From Blasia pusilla (lineage: Eukaryota; Marchantiophyta; Marchantiopsida; Blasiales), in NCBI GenBank assembly GCA_050084515.1, contig CM114272.1:10602001-10666000 (forward strand): a stretch of DNA of 64,000 bases. The letters run 5' to 3'. This document shows, piece by piece, positions 12,109 to 25,724 of this stretch. The notes beneath the pieces were generated by a model. It was not told where the DNA came from, ran no database searches, and was given only the letters and a program-made list of their open reading frames with translations. The first letter of the stretch is position 1, and the number at the start of each line of letters is the position of its first letter. The position numbers and the translations under genes were made by a program.

Positions 12109-15100
12109 TCAAGAACCCAAACCATTGTCCTTTGTGGCAGGAATGTTCAGTCCCTGCATGCGTGCTCGTTCCGCAAAGGATCTAGAGGTTGTTGCACATT
12201 CAATAATACCTTCGCAGTCTGCTGGGGGGATGACAGACTCATCACTGGCACGCTCCGGGGTGGAAACATCTCTGTGAGGAGATCGCAGGCTTCTTCCTGT
12301 CTGGCAGGCACGCATGGTCTTGCAGTGCTGGGCTTCATCTTCCCGGATGTTCACAAACACGTCATACAAATTTTCTGCAGAAAGAGCCTGATCTTAGAAT
12401 CTGGAATAGATCAACACAGTCTGCCTCCAAAGCTGTCCAATTGTGGAGGAAATTTGGGTTTGAAGCTGTGCAATTACTGATTCAACTGCACAAATCGTAT
12501 AAACAGTGCAATGCACTCACCTATAGTTGGCCTTCGTGTATAGGGATCAATATCTGTCTGGAACTCATCTGCAAGAAAGGTGTGTGAAAATCAATTGTTG
12601 TGTTCATTTTCTTTCACTTGGTGATGGTCTTCTGTCTCCAACTCGGATTTAAATCCATGCTATCCGAAGAGTGGCAGCACCCTACTTGGTGGTGACTAAA
12701 TGGAATAACCAAAACAGTGACATGAAACCACCAGTGATGTGCTGTATGAGTTGCAGAAGAGTACTTTCTCTTGTCCACAAGATGAAAAGTACGCTACATG
12801 AACACTACAAAGCTTTTCTTATGGATGAGTGCTCTTACCAAACATGTAGAGATCACCCCTTGTGTAATATTGCACTGCGATATCAGGGGCCGGAAGTGTC
12901 TTCAACTCCTCTGCAAAGATACATTTGAAGGCGTTAAACGAGAGCAAGAGTTGCTACAGTTAATTTAACAGACGGTTTCTCCCCTGGCTCTATCCAGGCT
13001 ATATCTAACCTGCTTTTATTCTACTCTCCAGGTTTCCCAGTACTATCTTCCTTGGTGGGTTTCATGAGGATTACGTTCACTGAAGAGTGGAAACAAAGAG
13101 CTGAGAGTTTGTACATTATCATGACAACGCAAGTTGCATCCCACAACCAGGAACATGTCCAAACCTAGAATTGAATTTTGGATAGAGATCCAAGGACAAC
13201 CAACCTCCGTGCGATTTAATAAACTTGTCATAAGTTGTGAAAGCATGCTTTTCCACACATTCTGAAAAATGATCTGACCACATTAATTCCGGAATTAGCT
13301 CAGAAGGGAACTTAATTTTATCTAGAGAAGGAGATATGCTTGAGCAAGGAACTAAGTGGTAGAACACAATGCAAAGGGGAGAAAAGGAAGATGGCTACTC
13401 ACAAGCCATTCGAGGGCTCACAAAATACATGAAAGACGTAAGAAAATAGTAAGCTACAGCGATGTGCTGTGCTAGGAATCTATCAATCCATCTCTCGTCA
13501 CCGCCCAAGGCCTGGAAGTAACATCAATTGACCAAAGGTCAGTCAGGAAGGAAAATTGGTCATTCACAGGAAGAGGTTGAACTCACCATAGGCAAAATCG
13601 TGAAGGCTTTGCTCTCCTTTCCTGTCGTGCAATTTCAAGCTACCCAGGGGGTGCCTAGTTGAGCTGCATGTTTGTTCTATTGTTCGGAAATTGTCATTTG
13701 ACACGCTTATGGATTACTGGATCTATCATCTTCCTCTTGCATCCTGATAGCTTGGGTACTTTGTCGGACAGACTGGAAAAGAGGGGTTCTTTCTGAGGGT
13801 TGCCTGTAAAATATGACTTAGGACTGCCCTGGATCCAGAAAAACGAATGCAAAGAATGTGCTCCATGAGGACTGAAAGGCTTCACCTTCAGATCAGAAAC
13901 CCAGTGCCTTCGAAGGAAAACAAACAGAGTGAGCCTTTCATAGACATACAATGACAGGACTGCAAGAGTTTTTTTGAGTTTCACGGTTTAAGCAGCTACA
14001 GAACTAGTCAGTGGCCTCAGTACTCTGGACAGAAAGGCTTGATAGACAATTCTGATTGATGTCAATCAGACCTAGGCCTAGTTTTGCTCTTTTCACTCAG
14101 GGAGACGGACCCCCCTGAATACACGTGAGCTTTGAACATGGTAGCCAGCTTACGATGAAAGTCCCAAAGTTTGTCCGAAGAAGGCTGAGAACTGCCATCA
14201 GAGCGGGAGGGTAATGATAGTTACAAACACACTTCGATAATGATATTGTAAACAAAACAAGGGTGGCAAGGATGCGAATTTAGAACGTTTGGAAAGGTTT
14301 AAAGATTATACCTCCATCACAAGGAGATGATGCAATTCATTCCAACTCTCAGCGAAATGAACCTTTAGATAGTCCGCTCGTCTCCACCATCCGAAGCTCT
14401 CATACATGTGCAGAACAGATACGAACGCTGAACGAGCCAAACGATCAAAATCAGGTTACGTCCCACTCCTTACTGCTGCTGGTTGTGTCGCATACGCAGG
14501 CCACATTTTTGGTCGGAAGTGGAAAACAAAACATACAGGGGGTCACATGACTGAAACCTTTGCAAGGCGACCGGCAGTTAAATGGAGGCCATCTCAACTA
14601 CACTGATCCTCCAAAAATGATGCGTGCTCAAACATTTCGGCGCATCGAAACAGCAGTATGTATTGACATAGAGATGGATCGATCCACTAAGACTCCATTA
14701 GCCAGTGACTGAGAATCTCACCAAAGTAAGGAACCCGAGCAATGGTCTCCAAAACATAAAATCTGGCATACAAACGCTTTGCATATAAACTCTCCAGTAT
14801 CTTCACGACACTCTCCTGAACTCAGCAAACAGACGGACGCAATGATTATCTGAGAGAGGAGGGAGGAGACTCTAAGCGCACCTATGATTGAACAATGAAG
14901 ACAAACTCCAAAGCAAAGAACTCGATCCAGCTTAAGTTCCATCAGATCAAACGATGCGGAAATCGGTACAAGAATTAGAAAATCACGTTTGACAATGTGA
15001 ATCTACGACCGATGGCAGTCGACCCTGTGTCCTCAGGGGGAACTACATTATGAAGCTGACATGCTATCCCATTTGACAATCTAGTCGAACCATTGATCTT

Positions 15101-15782
15101 TCTTCCCAAGCCATGAGATCGACTATTCTAAGGAGGTTTAAGATAACCGGTGGTTTAAGGAGGAGAGTATCTCACAGTGGCAAACCTATTGAACCCCTGT
15201 TCAGCAGCAATTACCCACTTCTCCAAGCCTTCCGGCACTGTTTCTTCCTCAACAATCTTCTCTTCTCCCACCACAGCAAACCTGGGTCCTCCCCATTTTT
15301 TGTCATCCCTGCACCAAAATATGGGTTCTCCGCTCACACTCTTTCATACATTCTGTTCGGATATTGTTTAAGCTTAAGAGAGTTTTTTTTGGGTGCTGCA
15401 GACGGACATGCTAGAAGAAGTCGCAAATGTGGCGAAGGAAAAATCTTGGAGTGCTCATAAGCCTCGTTCGGATCAATTTGCGAATTCAGCACGGAAATTG
15501 GATGGCAGAAGTGCCAATTTAATGCCATCCGTACCCACGCTACCTATGGTGTTACACAACCAACCTGGAACCCCGTCTACGGAGGCGATGTGTTGCAGGC
15601 GAATCGTTGACCCGCAGCTGAAGCCATCCTCTCTCCGGAACGCAAAACTGCGATTGTAATCGCTTGCTGTTCCCTCGCACCAGCGAAATTCTCACTTTCG
15701 AGTGCTCTCCTGACACCGAACTCACGCCCTTCGGAAGACATATCACGCACTTCGCTGACACAATCCTAACCCCTGACGCCAT
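12109..15782 (-). CDS. PTOX: Plastid terminal oxidase (PTOX / IMMUTANS), complete
   Basis: Nine exons join in frame: 15782-15565, 15308-15176, 14815-14722, 14427-14312, 13511-13403, 13273-13205, 12910-12839, 12568-12521 and 12374-12109. That is 1,125 nt and 374 residues, with GT-AG at every junction. PTOX is the di-iron plastoquinol oxidase of thylakoid membranes (plastoquinol plus oxygen to plastoquinone plus water), needed for carotenoid desaturation and chlororespiration. The six iron ligands known for the family are all present: E140 in VLETIARVPYF, E179 and H182 in NELHHLL, E231 in SECVEKHA, E300 and H303 in REDEAQHC. Residues 1 to about 72 are basic and Ser-rich with no domain, as expected for a chloroplast transit peptide. 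The ATG at 15782-15780 is the first in-frame start of that exon. The C-terminal region carries LYDVFVNIR and the plant-type insertion exons LPAPDIAVQYY and DEFQTD. No damage is seen. Confidence 0.95.
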
Positions 15783-16477
15783 GGTCCTCCCGCACAATCC
15801 AGCACTTGCGTCGCCTCCTCTCCTCCCGGTCTCTAAATAAATCAGAACGCATGCTCTTCACGAGCTCCGCCGCTGAATCTACGCAGCAACCATCTTCAAC
15901 ATCCGTCACCGTTGCGCATCACGACGACCGCCACTTCAAGACCGAATTGCCAAGTGAGATTGCACACATAACAACACCATAGCTCCAGCAACTTTTCGCT
16001 CTAGGTATTGGATTGGATCGGACCGGATCATTGGCAGCGTTCTAGGTACACATCTACTCTGCGTCTCGACTTTTCACGGCAGAGTTTCCTCCTCCCAGGT
16101 GCGGTTTCGGTTTTCCTATGTGCCTTTGCCCGATCGCTCTTCGTTCGCCCGTTACATTTATATTAGGGCGTCTCAAAGTTTAGGCCGTAGTAGTCGTCCA
16201 TAACTTTTTCGCCTTTTTAATGTGGGGTGCCCGAGTGGACGGGCACCGCCTTACTATTCACTCTTACTTCTTCCATAATTACTAGTCTTCCACAATTAAT
16301 TTATGTGGAATATAGTATTTTTATAGAAATTAAAATTTTTTTAATATCTGATTTTTTTTGGGTGTTGTCATGTGTCAAATATACATGGAGGTGTTTAAAA
16401 AAAGAAGCATTATATAAAGATGCACATGTGGAAGAGGGAATGATATACATTTTGAATGTTTTTTTCATGTAGGAAAT
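15783..16477. other. Presumed PTOX promoter and spacer
   Basis: No gene is seen. The part next to 15783 should contain the PTOX promoter and 5' UTR. I could not identify a convincing TATA box. Confidence 0.4.
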
Positions 16478-17724
16478 TTATGTTATATTTATTCTATGTT
16501 TAGTTATCTTTCTTATTTCAATGCTCATAATTTCCAATCGTAATGTAATGTGGATGGATTTCTTCTTCCCTACTCTAGATAATGCTAGGTATAATTGATC
16601 ATGAGAGAAAACGCGAGAAGACAAGCAAATTCCTACCTTTTGTAGAGTTTCATCTTGAGAATTACCAATAGTCATTGCAAAAGCTAGACGAATAGGGAAT
16701 TGAAACTTATGTGGATCAAATGACAAACCGGAGTTGAATGCAATCAATGGGATATAGGGAATAAAGACTTGATCTTTAATAATCTTAAGAGCGATGATTT
16801 CAACATCTATATTATGTTGCATGAATCCATGAATCATCAATCTTATCTAATTTGCTTGTCCTTGTGATCCATTTATGTTTCATAAGAGCATGATTGGTGC
16901 ACCGATCTTCAAACATAAACAATATGGAAGTAGTTTGGAAGGGAAATTAGCTTTCAAAATTCAATTTCCAATGAATGTATATGATTCATCTCCTCATTTG
17001 GGATAGAGTCAACACTCATGTTCTTCTACCAATATATAACAAAATAGTGAGAAGAATCAAAGTTTTATTAATATCCAAAAATAACTTAATGAAGTATGCA
17101 AAATTAGTATTACATGTCCAAGAAACTATGACATGACATCTGCATTTATGTCATCAGTATCTCTATTCCTTGTTGTCAAAATAATCATAATTCTCAAGAA
17201 GTCAAAGTCATGGAATCGGTTGGGAGAATTTCCATAGATAATATGATCAATAAGATTATATATCTTATTACGCTTAGTAACCACTTTAGACGGTAATCGT
17301 ATAAAATCTTCTCCCAATTTGAGATGAGCTTGCAATGGTACATGAACCTTTCCTGCCTCTAATAACTAATTAGCAAAAGCTTGTTGTTCAACACGCAAAT
17401 GACCTTCCATCTTTGAACTTGCAAGTTTGTCATCAATTTCATCACCTTAACATAAAACCATAGAGATGACCTCTTTATAATGGCTTGGATGATTTTTGGA
17501 CCGGCCCCATGATAAAAAATAACTATGGCTTGACGAAAGTCACCACCAAATATTATAAGTTTACCGCTGAATAATATTTGTCGTAGATCATTAGAGACCA
17601 CTCCTATTAAGTCTTGTAAAGTATGGTTCATTGCCTCAAATCCATAACAATGAGCCATAGGTGCTCCGTCCCATATAATAAGCATCACATCACGGATTAA
17701 GTACGCTCCATCTCTATTGACCAA
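16478..17724 (-). pseudogene. Helitron PIF1-like helicase remnant
   Basis: Two blocks match the helicase part of plant Helitron RepHel proteins. At 17724-17359 the motif-II region reads LIIWDGAPM (normally DEAPM), then GGDFRQ. At 16840-16478 the C-terminal block reads FPIRLAFAMTIGNSQDETL (normally NKSQGQTL), then LYLALSRVG. Between them the frames are broken. The altered Walker B and the stops show that this copy is dead. Confidence 0.8.
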
Positions 17725-18399
17725 TAAACTATTAATTACATATGAGAGTAGAATAAATTTGTAATGTTTACATGTATTAACTTTTATGTATTATCACAAT
17801 TGTAATTGGACATTTAGTGTAGAAGACACTTTTTTGCAAGTAGAGCTCTCATGAAGATTGATGGGGATCTTGAAGTGTGAAAGTGCAATATATCCGTCGT
17901 CTCACAATAAAGCCCCTATTTCAAAAGATGATACAGTCACAACTATACCTCTTGCGCTCCTACAATTGGCAAAGAGAATATTATGTCAGAAATTTTTTCT
18001 TGTTCCATCTAGCCCATCTATGACAAATAATTTTGGAGATAGTGGAACATTTAAGCATATTTGATTGAGCTCATAATGAATAGAATCCCAAGTAACACAT
18101 TGTCTTTTTATTCAAATACGCTTCTCCCAATTGTACTAATTTATTAAACTCACCAGTTTCATATAATAACTCTTGTACATATAAGAATAAATCGGAGTGA
18201 AGGAATTGGAATTTAGCTTGAGGAATATCTAGAAAATCAAACAATCTCTTTCCAAGATCTTGCAAATAATTAATAATGCACTTCCTACAACGTAGTATTT
18301 ATGATAGTATGATAAGTGGAAAGATTAGGAATTCCTGTTTTCTACAATGGAAAAAGTCCTAACACTGCCAACATATGTAGAAATCATAATTAGTTTGTT

Positions 18400-18747
18400 T
18401 TATGCTTCATAAACGATAGTATCAAGAAGGAAGAAATGATATAGGAAGTGGTAGAAATGAGGGCTTACTTGACGTCGTTCATACAAAGGATCTTTTATTA
18501 GAGCCACCAATAATGAATTCCATAGTGTAGCACGTTTAGCTAGAGTGTTGTAAGCTAAAATGATTGCAAATAAACGGCGTAGTGAAGAACCCCTACGGAT
18601 CATACAAGCTTCTTCAAAGTAATAAATCACTTCCCCATCATCCTCAAGAAGTGCCAATTGGATAGAAGCATCCTTAAATGTTGGACATAATAGTCTCAAG
18701 CGTTCGTATGTAGTTGCTCCTTGAACATGATGAAGGAGTAATCTCAA
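18400..18747 (-). pseudogene. Helitron central region remnant
   Basis: The frame reads LLLHHVQGATTYERLR, then a CPTFKDA segment, LALLEDDGEVIYYFEEA and RRLFAIIL. This is the conserved linker between Rep and helicase in Helitron proteins. It lies in the expected order between the Rep block (20506-19871) and the helicase block. Confidence 0.75.
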
Positions 18748-19870
18748 TTGATGACATTCTCCTTCACCTATGAAGAATTGAAATAAATTAGCCCACCGCT
18801 TTCCACAATAGATCCCTCATTTTAGAATGTGATATGTTAAAGTTGAACCCAAGAATAGAAAAAAGTAGATAAAGAAGAATAGAGTATTTATCTAGATAAG
18901 TAAGGTATAAGCAATCAATAGGATGGTCGCAACCATTTCTTCTTTGTACCCTACGAATCTATTTCTTATTACTCCAACAATAATATGAAGGAAAATTTAT
19001 ATATAGATATTTTCAAGTTGTAGAGTCGGATATGTTCGTTGCAAAATAGTGAGTTAGAGATTGTCTCTCTATTTTTTTGTAAAACATCCTTTGGAGCACC
19101 GACATTATTACATAAGTAAATTATTCGTTGATCCGGAAGATGAATTGCTCATCATATAATACTTGGTTGTTCTACATGTAGACTAAACTTGAAGAGTTGT
19201 CAACATGCCTCTAAAAAAGATATATATCTGGAATAATAATTCCAAGTATTGAAGTAAGATATGTGAAGTCTAAAAAATAGAATATAATGCAGGAGAGAAT
19301 TTAATTTGAAGGAACGTACATCACATCAAAATATGATGTTGTCTTATCAAGAACCTTAATTTCAATTAACGTATCCATGTCTTTTGACAACTTAAATCAC
19401 AATGCATCAGTTCCCTTATATACATACTAGTGAGGTGGCCGTGCGATGCATGGAAAATAAAAAAGTGTTTAAAGAGCTAGTGTATAGCACTTGAAGGTAA
19501 GAGATTAATGATGTTGCACATAAATTCAAATTTTTTCCTTGCAGCCCGTAGCATGTGAAACATTTTCTTGTTGTCCAATTGCCACGTGTCAAGCAAAGAG
19601 GTGTTTGCAAATCAAGAAGGCACTCTCCGATAATAATATAGATTTCTATATGAAGGACTTGATTCCAAAAATACCACTTATAATCTTCAAATTAATATGA
19701 CAATCATAAAGGATGAACAACATAGGATTGTAGGGCACCACCCAATGATTATCCAAGGCGCTTAATTATTAATCTTCCATTCTTTGATCTACAAGAGCAT
19801 TGTAAGAATTTATAAAAACATGATCTCATATGCTATGGAATAATGAAGATTCGCTAAGATATAAAGATTC

Positions 19871-20920
19871 TTATCTATCATAGATTGGGTAACCATCTTC
19901 CGTCTTTGTAGCGTTGGATGCAAAAGCTTTAGGATAGTCTTTTGTACACTTTTTAGTTTCCTTTTCAATACCTGGAGCATTTGGATTTAATGTTCCACAT
20001 AACCTATGAATCATGCAATTATATAGTGACAATAGAATAAATCCTTGGATGGATAGATTGATTGGGATTTTCTTTGAAATGATCCGGTCGTAATTAGAAG
20101 TGGTACGTGGTTTATCCACATGATCTAAAATAATAAGAACATGCATATGCGGAAGATCCCTCTTTTGGAATTCCATCATATGGATGCATCCTACAACTCA
20201 AACAAATATTTTCTTGTTGATAAGAAGTTATAACGACTTCTATTTTTTCTAATAAACAACTCGTACCACCAAATTTGATCGATATATAATAGATTGACCA
20301 AGTAATATGGCGGATGTAATCTCCTCCCACTTAGGATTAAATGTCATGGTCAAAAAGTAATCAAACTTCTCCAAATTCAATGTCTCACGATTGCATTGTA
20401 TCTTCATACAATTGATGCATATGACATGGATCCCCAATAAAAGAAAAAGGTAATACAATGCATCTCCCAAACCTTCAACTATCTCCATCATGTCGATGCA
20501 TGACATCCTTTACACCTTCGTATAGTTTAGCCCTTAAATCCTTCTAATTTAAGAGCACCCGTGATAATCATTGCATCTCTTCAATGGGATAGAGGTCAAT
20601 GACATATTCTTGAATAACTTGACCAGACTGCAATAATCAATTGTAATCTTTGCCTCAAATCCACGTTTGAGGTCCAAAACATACAAATTGCAAGGTAGTT
20701 ATACTCTTCATTTTCCTCTCCTCAATAATATTACCATAAACTCTATCCTCATTCCTACAATCATTTGAAGGTTCAATATCTCCCTCCTCCCCATAATTAA
20801 CACTTCTTGGATGTTGTGATGTTCCTTGGCTTTGGAGTTTTCTAAAGGAGATTTTGGGATATCAATCTGCTTCACCATAGACAAGTAATAAAACAAAGTG
20901 TAATGGAATACATGCTTCAT
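19871..20920 (-). pseudogene. Helitron Rep (HUH endonuclease) remnant
   Basis: The 20506-20249 frame reads LEKFDYFLTMTFNPKWEEI. The 20179-19871 frame reads EFQKRDLPHMHVLIIL, which contains the H-x-H metal-binding pair of the rolling-circle HUH nuclease, and later CTKDYPKAF and DGYPIYDR. The upstream frame at 20920-20708 is probably the N-terminal part. The frames are not continuous. I could not find the 5' TC or the 3' CTRR hairpin end of the element. Confidence 0.75.
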
Positions 20921-21146
20921 TGAGGGTGGATATACATCTCACTCCTTCTCCTCCAAGTAGTCATACTATTATGTCACGATGTTCAATATGCTCACTTCCA
21001 TCACCTTATAAATGACCTAATGGCACAAATCAAGAAGAGCCGTTGGATCTGCAACTAGTAGGTCCATCGAATGACAAAGATATGCTTGGTATCTCTGATG
21101 CCTCCTTTGCATAGCATCATCGCCGTCTCGCTCCCGCTTATGGCCT

Positions 21147-21155
21147 CTATCCCTC
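21147..21155. repeat. Left 9-bp target duplication of E2
   Basis: CTATCCCTC lies immediately left of the E2 end (GAGGTGCGGTAAG) and recurs at 33618-33626, directly after the point where E2 stops matching E1. A 9-bp duplication is the typical Mutator size. Confidence 0.65.
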
Positions 21156-21579
21156 GAGGTGCGGTAAGAGGAGAGGAAGAGAGGAGAGAGGAGAGAGGAA
21201 ACTACCTTCAACCGAAATAGATACTTTTTTTTGAAGAGAGTTTCCGTTGGGTTGAAGAGAGGAAACTTTTGTGTGAATTTTTTGCACTTTTTGTTCATTT
21301 ATTAAACAATCCTACAGCTTTTTTTTTTTTTTTTCCTCTTCCATATTTTGGCAACCCCTGTGAGTCCGACGAGTTGCAAATTGCACAAAATTTAGAAAAC
21401 TGAAAAAATCGGTGGAATCATAAGTGTGGAACCAATCACTTTTTCCATCCAAGGTCTGGAAAAAATCTATCATTTGCCCGGGCTGAATAGAGTTCAAGCT
21501 CAAAGTGAAGGTTGAGGAAAAATAAAAGTACAATCTAAAACCTTATTTTGCATCCTCAAAGTGGTTTGTTTAAAATACT

Positions 21580-24500
21580 TCACACTTCTTTGAGGGACGG
21601 GGAATTGGTTGGTGGATTCCTACTCCTACCTCCGACTCTCTTAAAACTACCAAAGAACACATAGTACATGTTCTTACAAGGGAAATACCTTTTTGCCACT
21701 TGTCTCTCTTTGACAAAGTCATCACATGAACATGTGGGAAAGCAACAAATGTGCACCACATACACCCCTATGACACTTGAATTTGTTGTTGTTCTGACCC
21801 AATACATCCTTCCTATTCCATTGCCACTCAAGACATCTTTCGTGGCGATGATCTCCATTTTTGCCTCCCGAAGCCTGCCGCAATTCGCTTTGCTCTCTCC
21901 ACGTTGGCTTTGCACATTCTGTTTCTCTTCACCCCATTTCTAGACTCAAATAGAAATAATGGATTGAGATCATCCACCTTCTCCGGGTACATGTTGACAT
22001 CAATCTTGGGTTGAATACGAAATGCGAAGGTCTCTGTAATGCGAACATGCTCCGAACTTCCCCCGTCTACGAGTCTGAAACCGGCACTTGTAAGATTGTC
22101 CACTTCGTCTTGAGTGTAGTTCGTGCCTACGGCGATGGGCCAAATCGTGGGGGTATTCCCGGGAGCTCCAATGGCAGCCGGATAAGACTTCCGGAAAGCG
22201 CAAGATTCATTTGGGCAGAAGAAGTACTTCAATTGATCGCCGGTCCTCGTGAATCGATCAAAGGTTTTGAGTCCCCAAAACCCAGACAGAGGTCGTTCAG
22301 TCCTTGTACAGTTCTTATTTAGGAAAGTGCCGCATGCTCTCCTAATGCCATCAGATCTTGCCTTGCAGGTGGGTCCAGGTCCTGGGTTGCTCCGAGATAT
22401 ATGCCACCGTTTTAGGTTGCAATCCACCTCCATTCATTATGGAATCCCATATTCTTTGAACCACCCCAAAGGGTGTGGATGTTGCGAACTACCAGCAACG
22501 GAGGGCTTTTGAAATAAAACATTCACTGATTTTGGAGAAGTAACTCCATCACGGATTTAGGACGGGTCCGAGGTCCCCGAATACTTGGGCGGAGTAATTT
22601 CCTCATCCAAATCAATCACCGGATTCGTTCCTCCATGCTGCCTCTTCACCTGCCTAAAGTCAAGATACTTATCTGGTCTCCACGAGTCTCGTTCGGACTG
22701 CTCTACCACCATCTGTATGGGACGTCTTGAAACCCGCCCACGAATATCCCCACCTATGTGTACGTCTTGCTCGAGTGGAGTTCCAGCTACGCACCGATTG
22801 AAGGCTTCCACATACATTTTTTCATCACCAGATCTCACAGCCGCCCTGACATAGAGCTCGTAGATCGACGGCCCTTTTCCTTTTGTTATGCCTTTTGTGA
22901 GAAAGATATGGGATGCTGCAGAGTGTAGCATTGCTCTTGCCTGGTCTTGTTGGCATGCCTTCACAAGTGAAATTCGTTGGCATGCTTGTGACAACCTCCA
23001 AGAGGAATGAACACTTTCTGCTCCACTTGTATTGGGGCAGAGGGCATTTTCATGAACGTTCGATCCCTGCAACGACGGCAATGTTAGAAGGGAACGAAAA
23101 ATAACTCAGGAGTCAAAGAAATAAGCGACCTGTCGGAACCAGACGGGTTGCAGGCCCGAGGCATCCCATGAACGACTCTGCGACCCGTCGGGTCCCGACG
23201 TGTTGTAACCTTAAACCCACCTACTGCAACCCGTTGGAACCTCACGGGTTGCAAGGCCAAGGCATCCCATGAACGACTCTGTGACCCGTCGGGTCCCGAC
23301 GGGTTGCACACTCGGGTTGCTCCAAACATCTGGATGCAACTCGTCGGTTTCCGTCGGGTTGTACACTCGGGCAACCCGTCGCATCCGACAGCTTGCTTGG
23401 TTTCTTGGGTTTGAAATCCATATAATTCCCACGCTTCTCATCCTGAGCTACAACTTTACAAACAATTCTCAACGTGAGCTTGACAAGACAAAATAGTGAA
23501 CTCACCTGCCGCATGAAGTTTCCCCATTGTCTCATACGTACAGTCCACCAACTCAACCAAGAGCACAACTCTTTGTACTTCCCCTCAATCGCATGCTTCC
23601 TCCACCACCCATGAAGTTCTTCTTGGCATTCCATGGCCTGCTTCAAGGTTTTGCTGTCCTTGCAGCGTTGGAGTAGAGTGACATGCTCTGTCCTCTTATT
23701 CTCCTTGATGCAAGATTTGGTGTACCGGGTCAAAGACTCTTGCCAATGGAAAGCATCCGACCTTTCCCTCTCCGGTTGAACCTCTCCACCCCAGAACACT
23801 TCCCGGATAGCAATCCACCCAAGTTGTGCATTGTCCGCCATGAACCCATAAATTTCCGGAGGTGGCCTTTTGTTTTCCTTCACCACCTCCAAGAAGAGTA
23901 ACCAAACACATCTTCAAAGCGCCAACGTCTTACGCTTTTACTTCACAGACAAATATAGTTTTGAGTCCCTTCTCCACATGGTCATAAACGTGAGCACCCA
24001 TCGTCAACCATCCGTTTAGCACTCTGTAGCAAATATCAAAGCTTACCCAGCTCCCGTAAAGATCTTCCCCTTCCCTCATTCGATCTATAAGATCGAGGCC
24101 ACTCGACGGACTGTGGTTGATATTTTGAAGACATAGGCCCTGGATCCTCGCCTCCTTGGCCCATGAAGCGCCATCTCGAATGAATGGAAATCTGGAGTTG
24201 GCCTTGATTCTGGCGATGGCATCCATTTCGGCCGTCTTTCCATCCGAACTCGATATCGCGACAAATTCCGGAAGCATTCAGGATCAGCGAGAAATGCGAG
24301 ATTTTCCCAGAGTTGTTTCTCCTCAACCGCCGTGATCTCTCCCTGTCTAGGGATTCCAAGCAATTGTTCACAAATTTGTGATGCCGTTGTGAGCTTGATC
24401 ACTCCGGGCTTTGAACCCGGAGAGTTTCTGTAGACCTCGGCTACTTTCTTCGCCACATCCTCCTTGATGTGTCTTTGAATTGCATCGGTCACAGGATGAG

Positions 24501-25507
24501 TGTGGGAGCCAACATGAACTGCCAACCTTGTATACTCTGACGTGGAGCCCAAGTCGTGGAGAATGAAAAATATGTATGCAGGACACGCTCCAACGCTAAA
24601 GGGCGATCCCTGACAATGAGGACATCGATGGCCTCCCGGCGGTATGGTGGCACCGACCTCGTATGGAGTTTCTGCATTCTTGGGAGGGAATTGCGACGTA
24701 TTGACTCGCCCGTTGCGCTCTAGATACGGGCATGCTGGACTTCTACACTCCAAGGCTCCCACGCATTTGGCGGGAGACAATCCAAGGACCATCTGGAATT
24801 GAAGCACCTGGTCCGTTGAAGCCTGCACCATCGATGACAATCGACTTTTCTGTCCATACCCTTCAGCGCCCTCCATCCTTCTTTTGAGCAGGAGCGAGCA
24901 AGTGGAGGCAACTCAAAAATGCAATCACCATCGTGGGGCGGCAAATGCCGACAAGAATGTGCTTGAACATTTTCAAGGGCAGAGACGAAAGCAAACTATT
25001 GCCTGATACTCGCAAGAGGAACGAGTAGGCGGACAGAGGGCCCGATTGGTGCCCGATAGATCCACTGAGGTTGATAACATCCGGAATCTCTTCTGGAAAA
25101 ACAACATTGTTACGAGCGTACGAAGTTGGAGTCGAAGCCGGATCTGCAGAGCTTGGAGTTGCAAACGTAGAGCTCGGAGCACTAGGAAATTCTAGACCGT
25201 CTACTTGGGAAACAGACGAATTCAGGGGCAGGTCATAAACTCTGTATTGAACATTTGGTAGAGGTAGGAGATTCCATACTTTACGGTCTGAGGTCACTGG
25301 CTGGACCGTCTCACCTATTATGTCTTCCGTACCGTCCACCCTAACATCTTTGGATACAAAGATGGTTCCAATTTGAAGAAGAAATCGAACAGACAGAAAA
25401 TTTTCATCCACTGCTATGAAAGACTCACGAGCTTGGGATCGAATGATTTCCGATTGAGGAAGGGCCGCCTGATGACTGCCACAAGTGAGCTTAACATAAT
25501 TATCCAT
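21580..25507 (-). pseudogene. Mutator-like (MULE) transposase of E2
   Basis: Reading down from the ATG at 25507-25505, the blocks are: an N-terminal low-complexity region; a C/H zinc-finger-like block (CVGALECRSPACPYL, CPHCQG, then HVGSHTHPV, about 24770-24480) like the GCM/WRKY-type finger of MULEs; the core SWVSFDICYRVLNGW and AHVYDH (about 24050-23960); FMADNAQLGWIAIREVF and DAFHWQESL (23840-23720); NTSGAESVHSSWR (about 23040); and a C-terminal SWIM-like finger CSCDDF with PCKNMYYV (about 21730-21650), where the final His is Asn. Intron 23505-23067 has clean GTGAGT and GCAG borders and is full of the element palindromes. Frame breaks near 24840, 24255 and 21870, and a stop at 22557, indicate damage. 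The transposase would cut and integrate the element ends. Confidence 0.75.
23125..23395. repeat. Palindrome array in the transposase intron
   Basis: Six diverged palindromes of the CAACCCGTCGG type have centres near 23139, 23193, 23241, 23295, 23349 and 23383. They lie entirely inside the intron at 23505-23067. Confidence 0.85.
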
Positions 25508-25562
25508 TCCAAGAAAATTCCAATGGGAGGAGACTGAGAATGAGAATGAGAATGAGAATATT

Positions 25563-25571
25563 TAATTTATA
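25563..25571 (-). promoter_or_regulatory. TATA box of the E2 transposase gene
   Basis: TATAAATTA on the minus strand lies about 57 bp upstream of the transposase ATG (25507), in a short AT-rich patch. The position fits a core promoter with a short leader. Confidence 0.5.
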
Positions 25572-25724
25572 GTGAATAGGAAAAAGATACTCCTGATAGA
25601 TTTTTACTGACAAGATGAATTCGGTGGGTGACATTGTCTGACACAATGGATCCAATTCTATAACACATTCAATTCTGTTGCAATATGTTACCGGATTTTG
25701 GAAGCAGAGGGTTGCGCATCACAC

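Noticed and set aside
13560-13630. Possible extra PTOX exon ending at a GTGAGT-like donor
   Set aside because: Exons 4 and 5 join directly in phase (VME then ALGGDERW), so the segment would break a conserved protein.
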